Assembly (NCBI GenBank): GCA_963829085.1
Contig: CAWHHJ010000013.1
Location: 1 to 64,000, forward strand
Origin: PALSA-1004 sp963829085
GTDB taxonomy: Bacteria > Pseudomonadota > Gammaproteobacteria > Burkholderiales > SG8-41
Direction of reading: 5' to 3'
DNA: 64,000 nucleotides
The notes beneath the pieces are model-generated. The model was not told the origin of the DNA, ran no database searches, and saw only the letters and a list, made by a program, of their open reading frames with translations. Made by a program: the position numbers and the translations under genes. This document shows positions 1-7,978 of the stretch, piece after piece. How positions within the stretch are numbered: position 1 is the first letter of the stretch; the number at the start of each line of letters is the position of its first letter.

Positions 1-883
1 TCCAGCGCGCATAAAAATCACCGGCCAAACGCGCGCGGAAACTTGCGGCGTCGGCACGCGTGAACACCATGCCCTGCTGCGCCAGCCTGCTCTCGAGGTC
101 GCGATTGAGCGCGTTCGTGTGCACGCGCTGCCGAGCCACATGCTTCTTCACATTGCGCAGCACGACGTCGCGCGTGTGCTCAGGGAGACGGCGCCAGAAT
201 GCAAGGTTTGCAATGAGGTTGAAGCCAGACCACATGTGATTCGTCACAGAGATGTAGCGGGTGACTTCATTCAACTTCAGAGAATCGGTAATCGAGAGCG
301 GATTTTCCTGCGCATCGACACGCCGTTCGGCGAGCGCACGGTGCAGATCCAGCACGAATATGGCCATCGGTTCAGCGCCCAGACTGCGAAAAGTGTCGTC
401 GAATATGCGGCCTTCCGGCACGCGTATCCGCAGGCCGGCCACATCATCGGCGGTTTTGACCGGCCGGTCGATCGTAGAGATCTGGCGAAACCCGTTGTCC
501 ATGAGTCCGCAGGGCACCGCATAGATGCCCTGACTGGCGAGGTGCGCGCGCAGGTAATCGCCGATCGCGCCATCCATAAGCGCATACACCTGCGCTTCGC
601 TTGTAAACGCGAATGGCACGCTTTGTATTTCGAATGCCGGAGCAAGCGGCCCCAGCAGGCTGCCCATGACCGCATAAAATTCGATCTCGCCATTTCTTAC
701 TTTATCGATGATCTCCGCATGAGTGGCCTTGAGCCCGTCATTCTCCGGATGGACGCTGACATCAAGCCGGCCGCTCGTTTCGTTGCGCACCGCATCCCAC
801 AGATCGACTAGAAAAGGATGGACGTGACTTGCGACCGGCTGATAGTGGAACTGTCGCGCGCGCATGGTTTGCGCTGCCGTCAT
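1..883 (-). CDS. TRAP transporter solute-binding protein, DctP family (3' end cut by window edge)
   Basis: DctP-family proteins bind an organic acid in the periplasm and pass it to a TRAP permease. The reading frame is open from the ATG at 883 to base 1 with no stop, about 294 residues. The family hallmark is clear: a GLRIRVPEG segment followed by LGAEPM, which contains the conserved Arg that binds the carboxylate. The ATG at 883 overlaps the TAA stop of the upstream dehydrogenase (TAATG), so the two genes are translationally coupled. The oddity is the N-terminus: it starts MTAAQTMRARQFHYQP, entering the first beta strand directly, with no signal peptide, although the family normally has one. 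No TRAP membrane subunits are visible in the window; they may lie to the left. The family call is firm; substrate and cellular location are unknown. Confidence 0.85.
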   Translation of the reverse strand, partial: MTAAQTMRARQFHYQPVASHVHPFLVDLWDAVRNETSGRLDVSVHPENDGLKATHAEIIDKVRNGEIEFYAVMGSLLGPLAPAFEIQSVPFAFTSEAQVYALMDGAIGDYLRAHLASQGIYAVPCGLMDNGFRQISTIDRPVKTADDVAGLRIRVPEGRIFDDTFRSLGAEPMAIFVLDLHRALAERRVDAQENPLSITDSLKLNEVTRYISVTNHMWSGFNLIANLAFWRRLPEHTRDVVLRNVKKHVARQRVHTNALNRDLESRLAQQGMVFTRADAASFRARLAGDFYARW

Positions 884-1647
884 TACATCATCACACGGCC
901 GCCGTTTATATCCAGCACGACGCCGTTGAGGTATGACGCTGCATCGGAGGCCAGGAAGAGCATGGCGTTCGCGTGATCCTGCGATTCGGCCAGACGCCTC
1001 AGCGGCACCTGGGATGCGATTCGCTCGACGTCTTCCCTGGTGCGCAGGGCTGCAACGCGTGGCGTAAGCGTAGTAATAGGCGCAATCGCGTTCGCCGTAA
1101 TGCCATCGGGCCCCAGCTGGTACGCGAGAAAACGCGTGAACTGAATGACGCCGGCTTTGGCCGACCCGTAGGCCGGCGATGACGAAGCGTGCACCGTACG
1201 GCCGGAGATTGACGCAACATTGATGATGCGGCCCGCTTTCGAGCGCTTGAGATGCGGAATCGCTGCGCGCGACATCAAAAAAACGCTGCGTAGATTGAGT
1301 GCTATCGTGCGATCCCACTCGTCAAGCGGCGTGTCTTCGATTGTGGCAAGTCGTCCATAACCACCCGCGCAGTTGACGAGAACATCAATGCCACCGAATG
1401 CGCTGACGGTGCCGGCAATCGCCTCCGCAACCGATGCGTCATCAGTCACATCCGTGCGCGCAGTGAACACATTCCCGCCTGCATCAGTGATTTCAGCGCC
1501 GATGCTGCGCACGCCAGGATCGTCGATATCGAGGAGCGCAACACGTGCCCGCTGTTCAGCAAATAAGCGGGCAGTGACTGCGCCGATTCCTTGCGCTGCA
1601 CCGGTGATCGCGACGACGCGGCCGGCAAATTCCGGGTAAGACGGCAT
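883..1647 (-). CDS. Short-chain dehydrogenase/reductase (SDR)
   Basis: A classical SDR of 254 residues, likely an NAD(P)-dependent oxidoreductase acting on a hydroxy or keto group in the cytoplasm. Motifs visible in order: cofactor loop TGAAQGIG (residues 15-22), NCAG (92-95), the structural Asn118, catalytic Tyr160 and Lys164 in AYGSAK, and a C-terminal NGGR. An acidic Asp40 at the end of the second beta strand suggests NAD preference (inference). An AGGA ribosome-binding site precedes the ATG at 1647. Its stop overlaps the start of the DctP-like gene, so the enzyme probably acts on the compound that protein binds. The substrate cannot be named from sequence. Confidence 0.88.
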   Translation of the reverse strand: MPSYPEFAGRVVAITGAAQGIGAVTARLFAEQRARVALLDIDDPGVRSIGAEITDAGGNVFTARTDVTDDASVAEAIAGTVSAFGGIDVLVNCAGGYGRLATIEDTPLDEWDRTIALNLRSVFLMSRAAIPHLKRSKAGRIINVASISGRTVHASSSPAYGSAKAGVIQFTRFLAYQLGPDGITANAIAPITTLTPRVAALRTREDVERIASQVPLRRLAESQDHANAMLFLASDAASYLNGVVLDINGGRVMM

Positions 1648-1718
1648 GTCAAATCCTGTCGGGTGTTGCTAAAAATTTAGAACGCTGCGTGCCTGCCGCA
1701 CGTGCGACGGACCGGACG

Positions 1719-2993
1719 CTAAGCGATCCCGTCCATAACCTGAACGTCCACGAGCGCTCCCGCGTCCACGTTCCCCTGATCGGTCGGCAGAATGATGAAG
1801 CAGTTCGCTTCTGACATCGATCGCAGGATGCCCGAGCCCTGTTCCCCCGTGACACGCACGCTCCAGTTGCCTTTTGCATCCTGAGTAAGAATGCCGCGCT
1901 GAAACTCGGTGCGGCCGGGCGCTTTCTTGAGCACGCTGGTGCAGGGAACCTTGAACATGGGCAGCGGCGGCACCGGATCCCGCCCCGACAATGTCAACAA
2001 AGCATCGCGCACGAATTGATAAAAGGTCACCATGACCGATACCGGATTTCCGGGCAGGCCAAAGAAATGTGCATTGCCGATCTTGCCGTACGCAAGCGGA
2101 CGCCCCGGCTTCATGGCGATTTTCCAGAACACCACTTCACCCATGCGCTCGAGCAATTCCTTGACGAAGTCCGCTTCACCGACAGATACGCCGCCGCTGG
2201 TAATGACGGCGTCTGCCGATTGCGCCGCAGTGTTGAATGCTTGCTCGAGTAATTGCGGGTCGTCCCGCACGACGCCCATATCGACGACTTCGCAGCCCAG
2301 GCGCGTCAGCATGCTGTGAATCGTGTAGCGGTTACTATCGTAGATTTGCCCCGCGCCCAATGTTGTCCCGATGGATCGCAATTCATCGCCCGTCGAGAAA
2401 AAAGCTACGCGCAACTTGCGGTAAACGGCGATTTCGCCGATCCCGAGCGAAGCAATCAGTCCGATTTCGGCCGGGCGTAACGAGGTCCCGCGTTTGAGCG
2501 CAGTCTGGCCTTTCTTCAAATCCTCGCCCGCGCGCCGCAGATTCTGTCCTTTGCGATGGCCGCCGCCGATCGTAACGCGGTCGCCTTGCGGTTTGACATG
2601 TTCCTGCATGACGATCGTGTCACAGCCACGCGGGACGACGCCCCCTGTCATGATCCGCACGCATGCGCCCGAGGGAGGTTCGCCGTCGAAAGGGACACCG
2701 GCGAAGGCGGTTCCCACGACTTGCAACGTGATATCACCATCGTTTTTTAGATCGGCAAAGCGCACCGCGTAACCGTCCATCGCCGAGTTGTCATGGGACG
2801 GAACATCGAGCGGTGAGACGATGTCTGTAGCGAGCACACGACCGAGCGCCGCGCGAATATGCAGATATTCGACAGCAGACACCGGCGTCAAAAAGCGGGC
2901 AATGATCTCGCGCGCCCTCGCGACGGGCATCGAGTTGGGATCGTAATCGTCAGCGCAACTGGCGGCGCGCAAAGAATCGTGAGGATCGTTCAT
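1719..2993 (-). CDS. moeA: Molybdopterin molybdotransferase MoeA
   Basis: MoeA inserts molybdate into adenylated molybdopterin, the last common step of molybdenum cofactor synthesis. The 424-residue product has the family landmarks: SAMDGYAV near residues 70-77, a MTGG segment, FFSTGDEL in the MPT-binding domain, and GLPGNPVSVMV near the C-terminus. The frame is open upstream to 3080, but the start at 2993 (MNDPHDS) gives the usual family length and avoids a basic, Gly-rich N-terminal tail. The gene diverges from the tungstate importer tupABC and sits beside mobB, moaD and moaE, which fits a cofactor-synthesis island. Product call is firm; the exact start is less so. Confidence 0.93.
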   Translation of the reverse strand: MNDPHDSLRAASCADDYDPNSMPVARAREIIARFLTPVSAVEYLHIRAALGRVLATDIVSPLDVPSHDNSAMDGYAVRFADLKNDGDITLQVVGTAFAGVPFDGEPPSGACVRIMTGGVVPRGCDTIVMQEHVKPQGDRVTIGGGHRKGQNLRRAGEDLKKGQTALKRGTSLRPAEIGLIASLGIGEIAVYRKLRVAFFSTGDELRSIGTTLGAGQIYDSNRYTIHSMLTRLGCEVVDMGVVRDDPQLLEQAFNTAAQSADAVITSGGVSVGEADFVKELLERMGEVVFWKIAMKPGRPLAYGKIGNAHFFGLPGNPVSVMVTFYQFVRDALLTLSGRDPVPPLPMFKVPCTSVLKKAPGRTEFQRGILTQDAKGNWSVRVTGEQGSGILRSMSEANCFIILPTDQGNVDAGALVDVQVMDGIA

Positions 2994-3135
2994 GATTGCG
3001 TGGAACAGATAGCAGCGACCCCGAATTCTACCGGATCGGCCACCTGATAGCATCGAGCCGCCGCACGTTCGCGGTATCATCGCCGCTCGATGAGTTCAGC
3101 GTGCAAGTGCGGCTCCTTCGAAAGGACCTTTATCT

Positions 3136-4038
3136 GTGCGTTTGTTAGTTTGCTTTTGTCTATCGATGGCCTCAGCAATTAGCTGCTTTGCCGGGGACGA
3201 TGTTCGGCTTGCGACGACGACCAGCACGGAGAACTCCGGATTACTGAAAGTGATCGTGCCGCTTTTTGAATCGAAATACGGCGGCAAAGTGCGCGTGATA
3301 GCGGTGGGTACTGGCGCTGCGCTGAAACTCGGGGAAAACGGAGATGCGGACGTACTCCTCGTTCACGCGCGGCCGCTCGAAGATAAGTTCATGGCCGCGG
3401 GCTTTGGCTCCGTGCGCCGCGACGTCATGTATAACGACTTTGTAATAGTGGGGCCAAAGAGCGATCCGGCTGGCGTGAGGAATATGCGTGACATCATTGC
3501 GGCCATGAAAAAGATCGCCGGGAGCGGCGCTAAATTCGTGTCGCGCGGTGACGAATCCGGCACGCATCAGATGGAAAAACGTTATTGGAAAGAAGCGGGC
3601 ATCGGTGCGCGCGGCGATTGGTACCTGTCTGCGGGACAGGGCATGGGACAGGTGCTTAGTATGGCCGCTGAGCTCGCTGCATATACGCTCACCGATCGCG
3701 CGACTTATGCCGCGTACAAATACAAGACAGGGCTCGAGGTTTTAGTCGAAGGCGACCCCAAGATGTTCAACTCCTACGGCGTCATCGCGGTAAATCCACA
3801 GCGCCATCCAGGCATCAACGCCCGAGGTGCGCTGGCTTTCGTCGACTGGATAACGTCTGCCGAAGCGCAGCGCGCGATCGCCGGTTTCAAAATCAATGGC
3901 GTGCAGATGTTTTTTCCGACCGCCAGCAGCCGCTCGTCGCTCAGCCCGGTGCTGCCTGTTGCTGCCGCGCCTGAGAAAAGCGCGATTGCGAAAGGTCCGA
4001 CCTTTTTAAGCCGGCCATCACTCGCCAGCCGATCCTGA
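3136..4038 (+). CDS. tupA: Tungstate ABC transporter, substrate-binding protein TupA
   Basis: TupA captures tungstate in the periplasm with very high selectivity over molybdate. The protein has a signal peptide (residues 1-19, ending near CFAG), then the diagnostic oxyanion-binding segment TTTSTENSGLL at residues 27-37, and SRGDESGTHQ further on. The start is a GTG at 3136. The C-terminus is extended by about 35 residues rich in Ser, Pro and Ala after the FFPT that usually ends the fold. The stop overlaps the tupB start (TGATG), so the two are translationally coupled. It is the first gene of tupABC, opposite moeA. Tungstate rather than molybdate is inferred from the TupA-type motif; a separate modABC lies downstream. 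Confidence 0.9.
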   Translation: MRLLVCFCLSMASAISCFAGDDVRLATTTSTENSGLLKVIVPLFESKYGGKVRVIAVGTGAALKLGENGDADVLLVHARPLEDKFMAAGFGSVRRDVMYNDFVIVGPKSDPAGVRNMRDIIAAMKKIAGSGAKFVSRGDESGTHQMEKRYWKEAGIGARGDWYLSAGQGMGQVLSMAAELAAYTLTDRATYAAYKYKTGLEVLVEGDPKMFNSYGVIAVNPQRHPGINARGALAFVDWITSAEAQRAIAGFKINGVQMFFPTASSRSSLSPVLPVAAAPEKSAIAKGPTFLSRPSLASRS

Positions 4039-4733
4039 TGGAGTTGCTGGAACCGACGCGCGAAGCGTTTCGACTTTTGTTGAGTGGCGACGCGCAGCTT
4101 TGGTACATCATTCTTACCTCGATATGGTGCTCGCTGGCGGCGCTATTGCTTATCAGTCCGCCCGCCATTGCGCTCGGTTTTGTCATCGCAAAGGTGACGT
4201 TTACCGCCAGACGCACGCTGGTGGTGCTCATACAAGCACTACTATCGTTTCCGACCGTCGTCGTTGGCCTCGTGTTGTATATGCTGCTATCTCGCCAGGG
4301 TCCGCTTGGTTTTCTGAGGCTGTTATTCACGCCCGAAGCGATGATTCTCGGTTACATGCTGATCGCATTTCCGGTGCTCGTCGTTTTCACCCTGGCTGCG
4401 GTGCAGGGCGCAGATCCGCGCGTCTACGAGACGGCGCGGGGTCTCGGCGCATCTCGAGTGCGTGCAGCGCTAACCACGTTGTTTGAAGTCCGCTTCGGCG
4501 TCATGGCTGCGGTCTTCAATGGCTTCGGTCGGGTCGTATCTGAAGTCGGCTGCTCGATCATGATAGGCGGAAACATCGCCGGGCTGACGCGGAACATTCC
4601 CACCGCCATTGCGCTCGAAACCTCCAAAGGCGAATTTGCACAGGGCATTGCGCTCGGCTGTGTGCTGATCGTAGTCGCTGTCGGCATCAACGCTGCGCTC
4701 GCCTGGGCGCAGGGACGCGGCGGTCTGGAATGA
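4038..4733 (+). CDS. tupB: Tungstate ABC transporter, permease TupB
   Basis: Inner-membrane permease of the tungstate importer, 231 residues, with five to six hydrophobic segments. The EAA-type cytoplasmic loop that contacts the ATPase is visible as ETARGLGASRVRAALTT, followed by GFGRVVSEVG, which is typical of TupB permeases. The ATG overlaps the tupA stop, and the 3' end overlaps tupC in an ATGA arrangement, so all three subunits should be made from one transcript in fixed ratio. The family resembles phosphate and sulfate permeases, but TupA/TupC as neighbours make the tungstate role most likely. Confidence 0.9.
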   Translation: MELLEPTREAFRLLLSGDAQLWYIILTSIWCSLAALLLISPPAIALGFVIAKVTFTARRTLVVLIQALLSFPTVVVGLVLYMLLSRQGPLGFLRLLFTPEAMILGYMLIAFPVLVVFTLAAVQGADPRVYETARGLGASRVRAALTTLFEVRFGVMAAVFNGFGRVVSEVGCSIMIGGNIAGLTRNIPTAIALETSKGEFAQGIALGCVLIVVAVGINAALAWAQGRGGLE

Positions 4734-5389
4734 GCGATTGGCTATTTGCGCTCGAGGGACTCGATAAGCGCTTCGGGGATCGTGTGCTATTCAAAGACGC
4801 GAGTCTGGGACTTGAGGCGGGCAGCGGGTATGTGCTCGTGGGACCGAATGGCAGCGGCAAGACTACTTTGTTGCGCATAGTCGCCGGTCTCGAACCGGCA
4901 GATGGTGGCCGTATGGCGCTCCGCGCGCAGAGTGTCCGGGCGCCCGATTATCCGGAGTCATGGCGGCGCGACATCGTATACGTGCATCAGCAACCGTACC
5001 TCTTTCACACTTCGCTGCAAGAGAATCTCGGCTACGGGCTCGCGCGCCGCAGTCTTCCGCCCGCCGACCGCCGTGCACGCGTGCAGGATGCGCTGAAGTG
5101 GGCCGGGTTGACTGCATCGATCAAAGTGCCGCCTGACAAGTTGTCGAGCGGCGAAAAACAGCGCGTCGCGCTCGCCCGCGCGCGAGTGCTCGGGCCGACA
5201 ATTCTGCTGCTCGATGAGCCGACGGCGAATCTCGATGGCGTCGCACGCAAACAGGTGCTCGGTTTACTGACCGAGCTTTGCATCGATAATCACACGGTGG
5301 TCATTGCGAGTCATGATCCGGAGATCATCCGTCTGGCAATCCTGAATCGCGTGCGTGTTTCCGGACAGCGCATTACGGTGGATGAATAA
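4730..5389 (+). CDS. tupC: Tungstate ABC transporter, ATP-binding protein TupC
   Basis: ATPase that powers the TupAB importer. Motifs: Walker A GPNGSGKTT (residues 38-46), a Q-loop around VHQQPYLF, ABC signature LSSGEKQRVALARA starting at 138, and Walker B ILLLDEPTANLD near 158-169. The 219-residue length means a single nucleotide-binding domain without a regulatory TOBE domain, in contrast to ModC further downstream. The start codon overlaps the tupB stop (ATGA). The gene is followed after 22 bases by mobB, which suggests one W/Mo transcription unit. Confidence 0.92.
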   Translation: MSDWLFALEGLDKRFGDRVLFKDASLGLEAGSGYVLVGPNGSGKTTLLRIVAGLEPADGGRMALRAQSVRAPDYPESWRRDIVYVHQQPYLFHTSLQENLGYGLARRSLPPADRRARVQDALKWAGLTASIKVPPDKLSSGEKQRVALARARVLGPTILLLDEPTANLDGVARKQVLGLLTELCIDNHTVVIASHDPEIIRLAILNRVRVSGQRITVDE

Positions 5390-5411
5390 GCCGCTGGTAG
5401 AATTCGGTGCG

Positions 5412-5903
5412 ATGAAAATCTTCGGCATTGCCGGCTACTCCGGGTCGGGTAAGACGACCTTGATCGAGAAATTGATACCGATCATCGCCGGACAGGGACT
5501 TACCGTCTCTCTCATCAAACACGCGCACCACAGCTTCGATGTCGATCAGCCCGGAAAGGACTCTTACCGCCACCGGCACGCGGGCTGCACCGAGGTACTG
5601 GTGGCTTCCAGCGCGCGGTGGGTGTTGATGCATGAGTTGCGCGGCGCCGCCGAGCCGCCGCTCGAGGATATCGTCGCAAAAATCTCGCCGTGCGACGTGC
5701 TGCTGATCGAAGGCTATAAGCGCGCGCCGATTCCCAAGCTGGAAGTCCGCCGGTCAGCCGTCAGCGAGCCCTTGCTGTTTCCTGGTGATCCGCACGTCGT
5801 GGCAATCGCGGCCGACTATCCCGTAGATTGCCCGCTGCCGTATTTCGACCTGAATGATGCGCCGCGCATAGCCGGTTTCGTAGTCGGTCATCTGGGGCTG
5901 TGA
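5412..5903 (+). CDS. mobB: Molybdopterin-guanine dinucleotide biosynthesis adaptor MobB
   Basis: MobB is a GTP-binding P-loop protein that assists MobA in converting molybdopterin to its guanine dinucleotide form. The product, 163 residues from the ATG at 5412, begins MKIFGIAGYSGSGKTT with a Walker A at residues 8-15. It then shows the conserved KHAHH segment, RHAGC and DVLLIEGYK. The frame is open slightly upstream into tupC, but 5412 places the P-loop at the usual distance from the N-terminus. The gene lies between tupC and moaD. Presence of MobB hints that bis-MGD enzymes exist in the cell besides the SoxC-type enzyme, which uses plain molybdopterin; that is inference. Confidence 0.9.
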   Translation: MKIFGIAGYSGSGKTTLIEKLIPIIAGQGLTVSLIKHAHHSFDVDQPGKDSYRHRHAGCTEVLVASSARWVLMHELRGAAEPPLEDIVAKISPCDVLLIEGYKRAPIPKLEVRRSAVSEPLLFPGDPHVVAIAADYPVDCPLPYFDLNDAPRIAGFVVGHLGL

Positions 5904-5948
5904 AGCGCCGGTCTTTTTCGCGCTGCTCCGCGAGCGCATAATTATCGA

Positions 5949-6207
5949 ATGACAGTGAACGTAATTTACTTCGCGCGGTTACGCGAATCCCTGGGAAAAA
6001 GCTCGGAGCGAATCGCGCTGCCGTGCGAACGTGAAGAATCTGGCGGACCTGCGTGAGCTTCTGAGAGGTCGCGGCGGGGCGTGGGCGACGGAACTCGGTG
6101 AGGGCACGAGCATACGCGCGGCGGTCAATCAGGACATGGCGAAATCGGAGACTGCGATCAGCGACGGCGATGAAATCGCTTTCTTTCCGCCGGTGACCGG
6201 AGGCTAG
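5949..6207 (+). pseudogene. moaD: Molybdopterin synthase small subunit MoaD, interrupted by one frameshift
   Basis: MoaD is the ubiquitin-like sulfur carrier of molybdopterin synthase. Reading from the ATG at 5949 gives MTVNVIYFARLRESLG through ...ERIALP at 6023, a good MoaD beginning. This frame then stops at the TGA at 6054-6056. The frame one base over continues VKNLADLRELLRG and ends FFPPVTGG at the TAG of 6205-6207, the correct Gly-Gly tail that is thiocarboxylated. Joining the two needs removal of one base (or addition of two) between about 6023 and 6031. No other damage is seen, so either a recent mutation or an assembly error is likely. The position directly before moaE supports the identity. 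Confidence 0.85.
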
Positions 6208-6246
6208 TATGCGATGGATGTCCATCGCCCGACTCCATGGTGCGCT

Positions 6247-6705
6247 ATGACGGTTCGCGTTCAGACTGAAGACTTCGACGCAGGTCATGAGATCGCTGCG
6301 CTGCGCGCCGGTAATCCGCGTGTAGGTGCAGTCGCCAGTTTTATCGGCGTCGTGCGCGACGTCAATGATGGCGACAACGTTGCGGAGATGACGCTCGAAC
6401 ATTACCCGGGCATGACCGAAAAGTCGATTGCCGGCATCATTGAACAGGCGCGCTCGCGGTGGAGTATGTTCGATGCGCTCGTCGTGCATCGCGTTGGCCG
6501 CCTCAAGCCAACCGACCAGATCGTGCTGGTGGTGGTGACGGGCAGTCATCGCGGCGAAGTCTTTGCGGCCTGCGAGTTCATCATGGATTATCTCAAGACA
6601 AGCGCTCCTTTCTGGAAAAAAGAACAGACCGCGCAGGGTCAGCGTTGGGTCGAGGCGCGTGTTAGCGACGACGCTGCCGCCGAGCGCTGGCGTTCGAAAG
6701 ATTGA
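6247..6705 (+). CDS. moaE: Molybdopterin synthase catalytic subunit MoaE
   Basis: MoaE transfers two sulfurs from MoaD onto precursor Z to make molybdopterin. The 152-residue product from the ATG at 6247 (MTVRVQTEDFD) shows the family blocks: GAVASFIGVVRD, LEHYPGMTEKSI, VVHRVGRLKPTDQIVLV, and FIMDYLKTSAPFWKKE, which carries the conserved active-site Lys pair. An in-frame ATG exists at 6214, but the later start matches the usual N-terminus. It follows moaD closely and is followed after 7 bases by the ModE-like regulator. Confidence 0.93.
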   Translation: MTVRVQTEDFDAGHEIAALRAGNPRVGAVASFIGVVRDVNDGDNVAEMTLEHYPGMTEKSIAGIIEQARSRWSMFDALVVHRVGRLKPTDQIVLVVVTGSHRGEVFAACEFIMDYLKTSAPFWKKEQTAQGQRWVEARVSDDAAAERWRSKD

Positions 6706-6712
6706 GCAGGGC

Positions 6713-7087
6713 GTGCCGCGCGCCGTTGCAAGGACCCGCATCCGAGTCGTTTTTGGCGACGCTTTTGCCATCGGGCCGGGCAAAGCGGATCTGCTGCAGG
6801 CAATCAGCGAGACCGGATCCATTTCCGCTGCGGCACGTAACATGGGAATGTCATACCGTCGCGCCTGGCTCTTGATCGATACCATGAACCAGTGCTTCCG
6901 CGAGCCGGTTGTCAATACGGCCACGGGCGGCAAGGGCGGCGGCGGCGCGCAGATCACGCGCTTCGGCAAAGATGTCCTGACGTGCTATCGCAAGATGGAA
7001 GCGGCGGCTGCCGCATCGGTCTCAACCCGCATGGACCGGTTTCGGCTGCTGCTGCGCAAATCGCCACCTGCGGGCAAAACATACTAA
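6713..7087 (+). CDS. modE: ModE-type molybdate-responsive regulator, DNA-binding domain only
   Basis: A 124-residue protein with the N-terminal winged-helix domain of ModE: FAIGPGKADLLQAISE, then TGSISAAARNMGMSYRRAWL as the helix-turn-helix, and a Gly-rich wing (GGKGGGGAQITRFG). Full-length ModE (about 260 residues) carries two C-terminal molybdate-binding domains; these are absent here, as in many short ModE-like regulators. The start is taken as the GTG at 6713, 7 bases after moaE, because the upstream reading frame overlaps moaE. A ModE-like palindrome lies just downstream in the modA promoter, so autogenous or direct control of modABC is likely. How this short form senses molybdate is not evident. 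Confidence 0.85.
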   Translation: MPRAVARTRIRVVFGDAFAIGPGKADLLQAISETGSISAAARNMGMSYRRAWLLIDTMNQCFREPVVNTATGGKGGGGAQITRFGKDVLTCYRKMEAAAAASVSTRMDRFRLLLRKSPPAGKTY

Positions 7088-7125
7088 GTAAGTTAGCGTC
7101 TCGGGCTGTAGCACGGCCCCGTGGA

Positions 7126-7168
7126 TTGACATTTGGCTGCTCTCCGTTATATTCGACGGAATATAGCG
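7126..7168 (+). promoter_or_regulatory. modA promoter overlapped by a ModE-type operator
   Basis: A -35 TTGACA (7126-7131) and a -10 TATATT (7148-7153) with 16-base spacing make a strong sigma70 promoter. The -10 is embedded in an inverted repeat: CGTTATATT (7145-7153), spacer CGACGG, AATATAGCG (7160-7168). This closely resembles the known E. coli ModE operator, which has CGTTATAT-type half sites. It ends 12 bases before the modA ATG, so a bound regulator would block RNA polymerase. The gene for a ModE-type protein ends 38 bases upstream of the -35. Repression of modABC when molybdate is plentiful is the expected behaviour. Confidence 0.85.
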
Positions 7169-7180
7169 AGGAGTACAAGG

Positions 7181-7978
7181 ATGTTTATGTGTCCGGGCTG
7201 CAAACTTTGGTCTGCGTTGTATCGATTCGCAGCAGCGGCAACGGTGCTCACACTCCTCTCGCTGCACACGGTCGCATGCGCGCAAAATGTTTCAGTCTTC
7301 GCGGCGGTTAGTCTCAACGAGGCGCTCGATGCGGCGCTGGTTCTGTTTGAGCGCCCGGCGAATATGCGGGTTGTGCCGTCATACGCCGCGAGCTCAGCGC
7401 TCGCGAGACAGATTCAAAGCGGAGCACCCGCGGATGTCTTTATTTCTGCAGATACAGAGTGGATGGACTACCTCGCGGAGCGCAAGCTAATTGATGTAGC
7501 CACACGCAGTAACTTGATTACTAATCGTCTGGTGCTGATAGCGCCTGCGGCGAGCAGCGTACAAACCGAAATCCGCCCAGGCTTCGGCCTCTCACAGATG
7601 CTTGGCGATGGCCGACTGTCCGTTGCGGATCCCGATAGCGTGCCCGCTGGAAAATATGCAAAGGCGGCGCTCATGACGCTCGGTGTCTGGAACAGCGTCG
7701 AGCGCCGGCTCGTGCGCGGAGAAAACGTGCGAGCTGCGCTCAACTTCGTCGCCCGGGGAGAGGCGCCGCTGGGCATTGTCTATCGCACCGATGCATACGC
7801 CGAAAAGAAAGTACGCATTGTCGCCACATTTGCGCCGGATACGCACCGACCGATCGTATACCCGGCAGCGATGGTTGCCGGTAGCCGCGCGCCGGCTGCC
7901 CGGCAACTGCTTGATTTTCTACGCTCACAGCGAGCACGGGCGGTCTTTGAAAAACACGGCTTCATCGCGGTGCGTTGA
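7181..7978 (+). CDS. modA: Molybdate ABC transporter, substrate-binding protein ModA
   Basis: Periplasmic molybdate-binding protein, 265 residues. A signal peptide covers roughly residues 1-34 (ending near VACA), followed by the ModA beginning VSVFAAVSLNEALD, whose first Ser contacts the oxyanion. Other family blocks are SSALARQIQSGAPADVFISAD, adjusted here in two pieces (SSALARQIQSG and APADVFISAD), and PAGKYAKAAL. The start at 7181 is chosen because GAGGAG lies just upstream and because the ModE box and promoter occupy the bases before it. The stop is directly followed by the GTG of modB. Confidence 0.92.
   Translation: MFMCPGCKLWSALYRFAAAATVLTLLSLHTVACAQNVSVFAAVSLNEALDAALVLFERPANMRVVPSYAASSALARQIQSGAPADVFISADTEWMDYLAERKLIDVATRSNLITNRLVLIAPAASSVQTEIRPGFGLSQMLGDGRLSVADPDSVPAGKYAKAALMTLGVWNSVERRLVRGENVRAALNFVARGEAPLGIVYRTDAYAEKKVRIVATFAPDTHRPIVYPAAMVAGSRAPAARQLLDFLRSQRARAVFEKHGFIAVR

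Noticed and set aside
5761..6969. Long open frame on the minus strand opposite mobB, moaD and moaE
   Set aside because: It lies antisense to clear cofactor genes, its translation is rich in Arg, His and Ala without any family match, and GC-rich codons commonly keep the opposite frame open.
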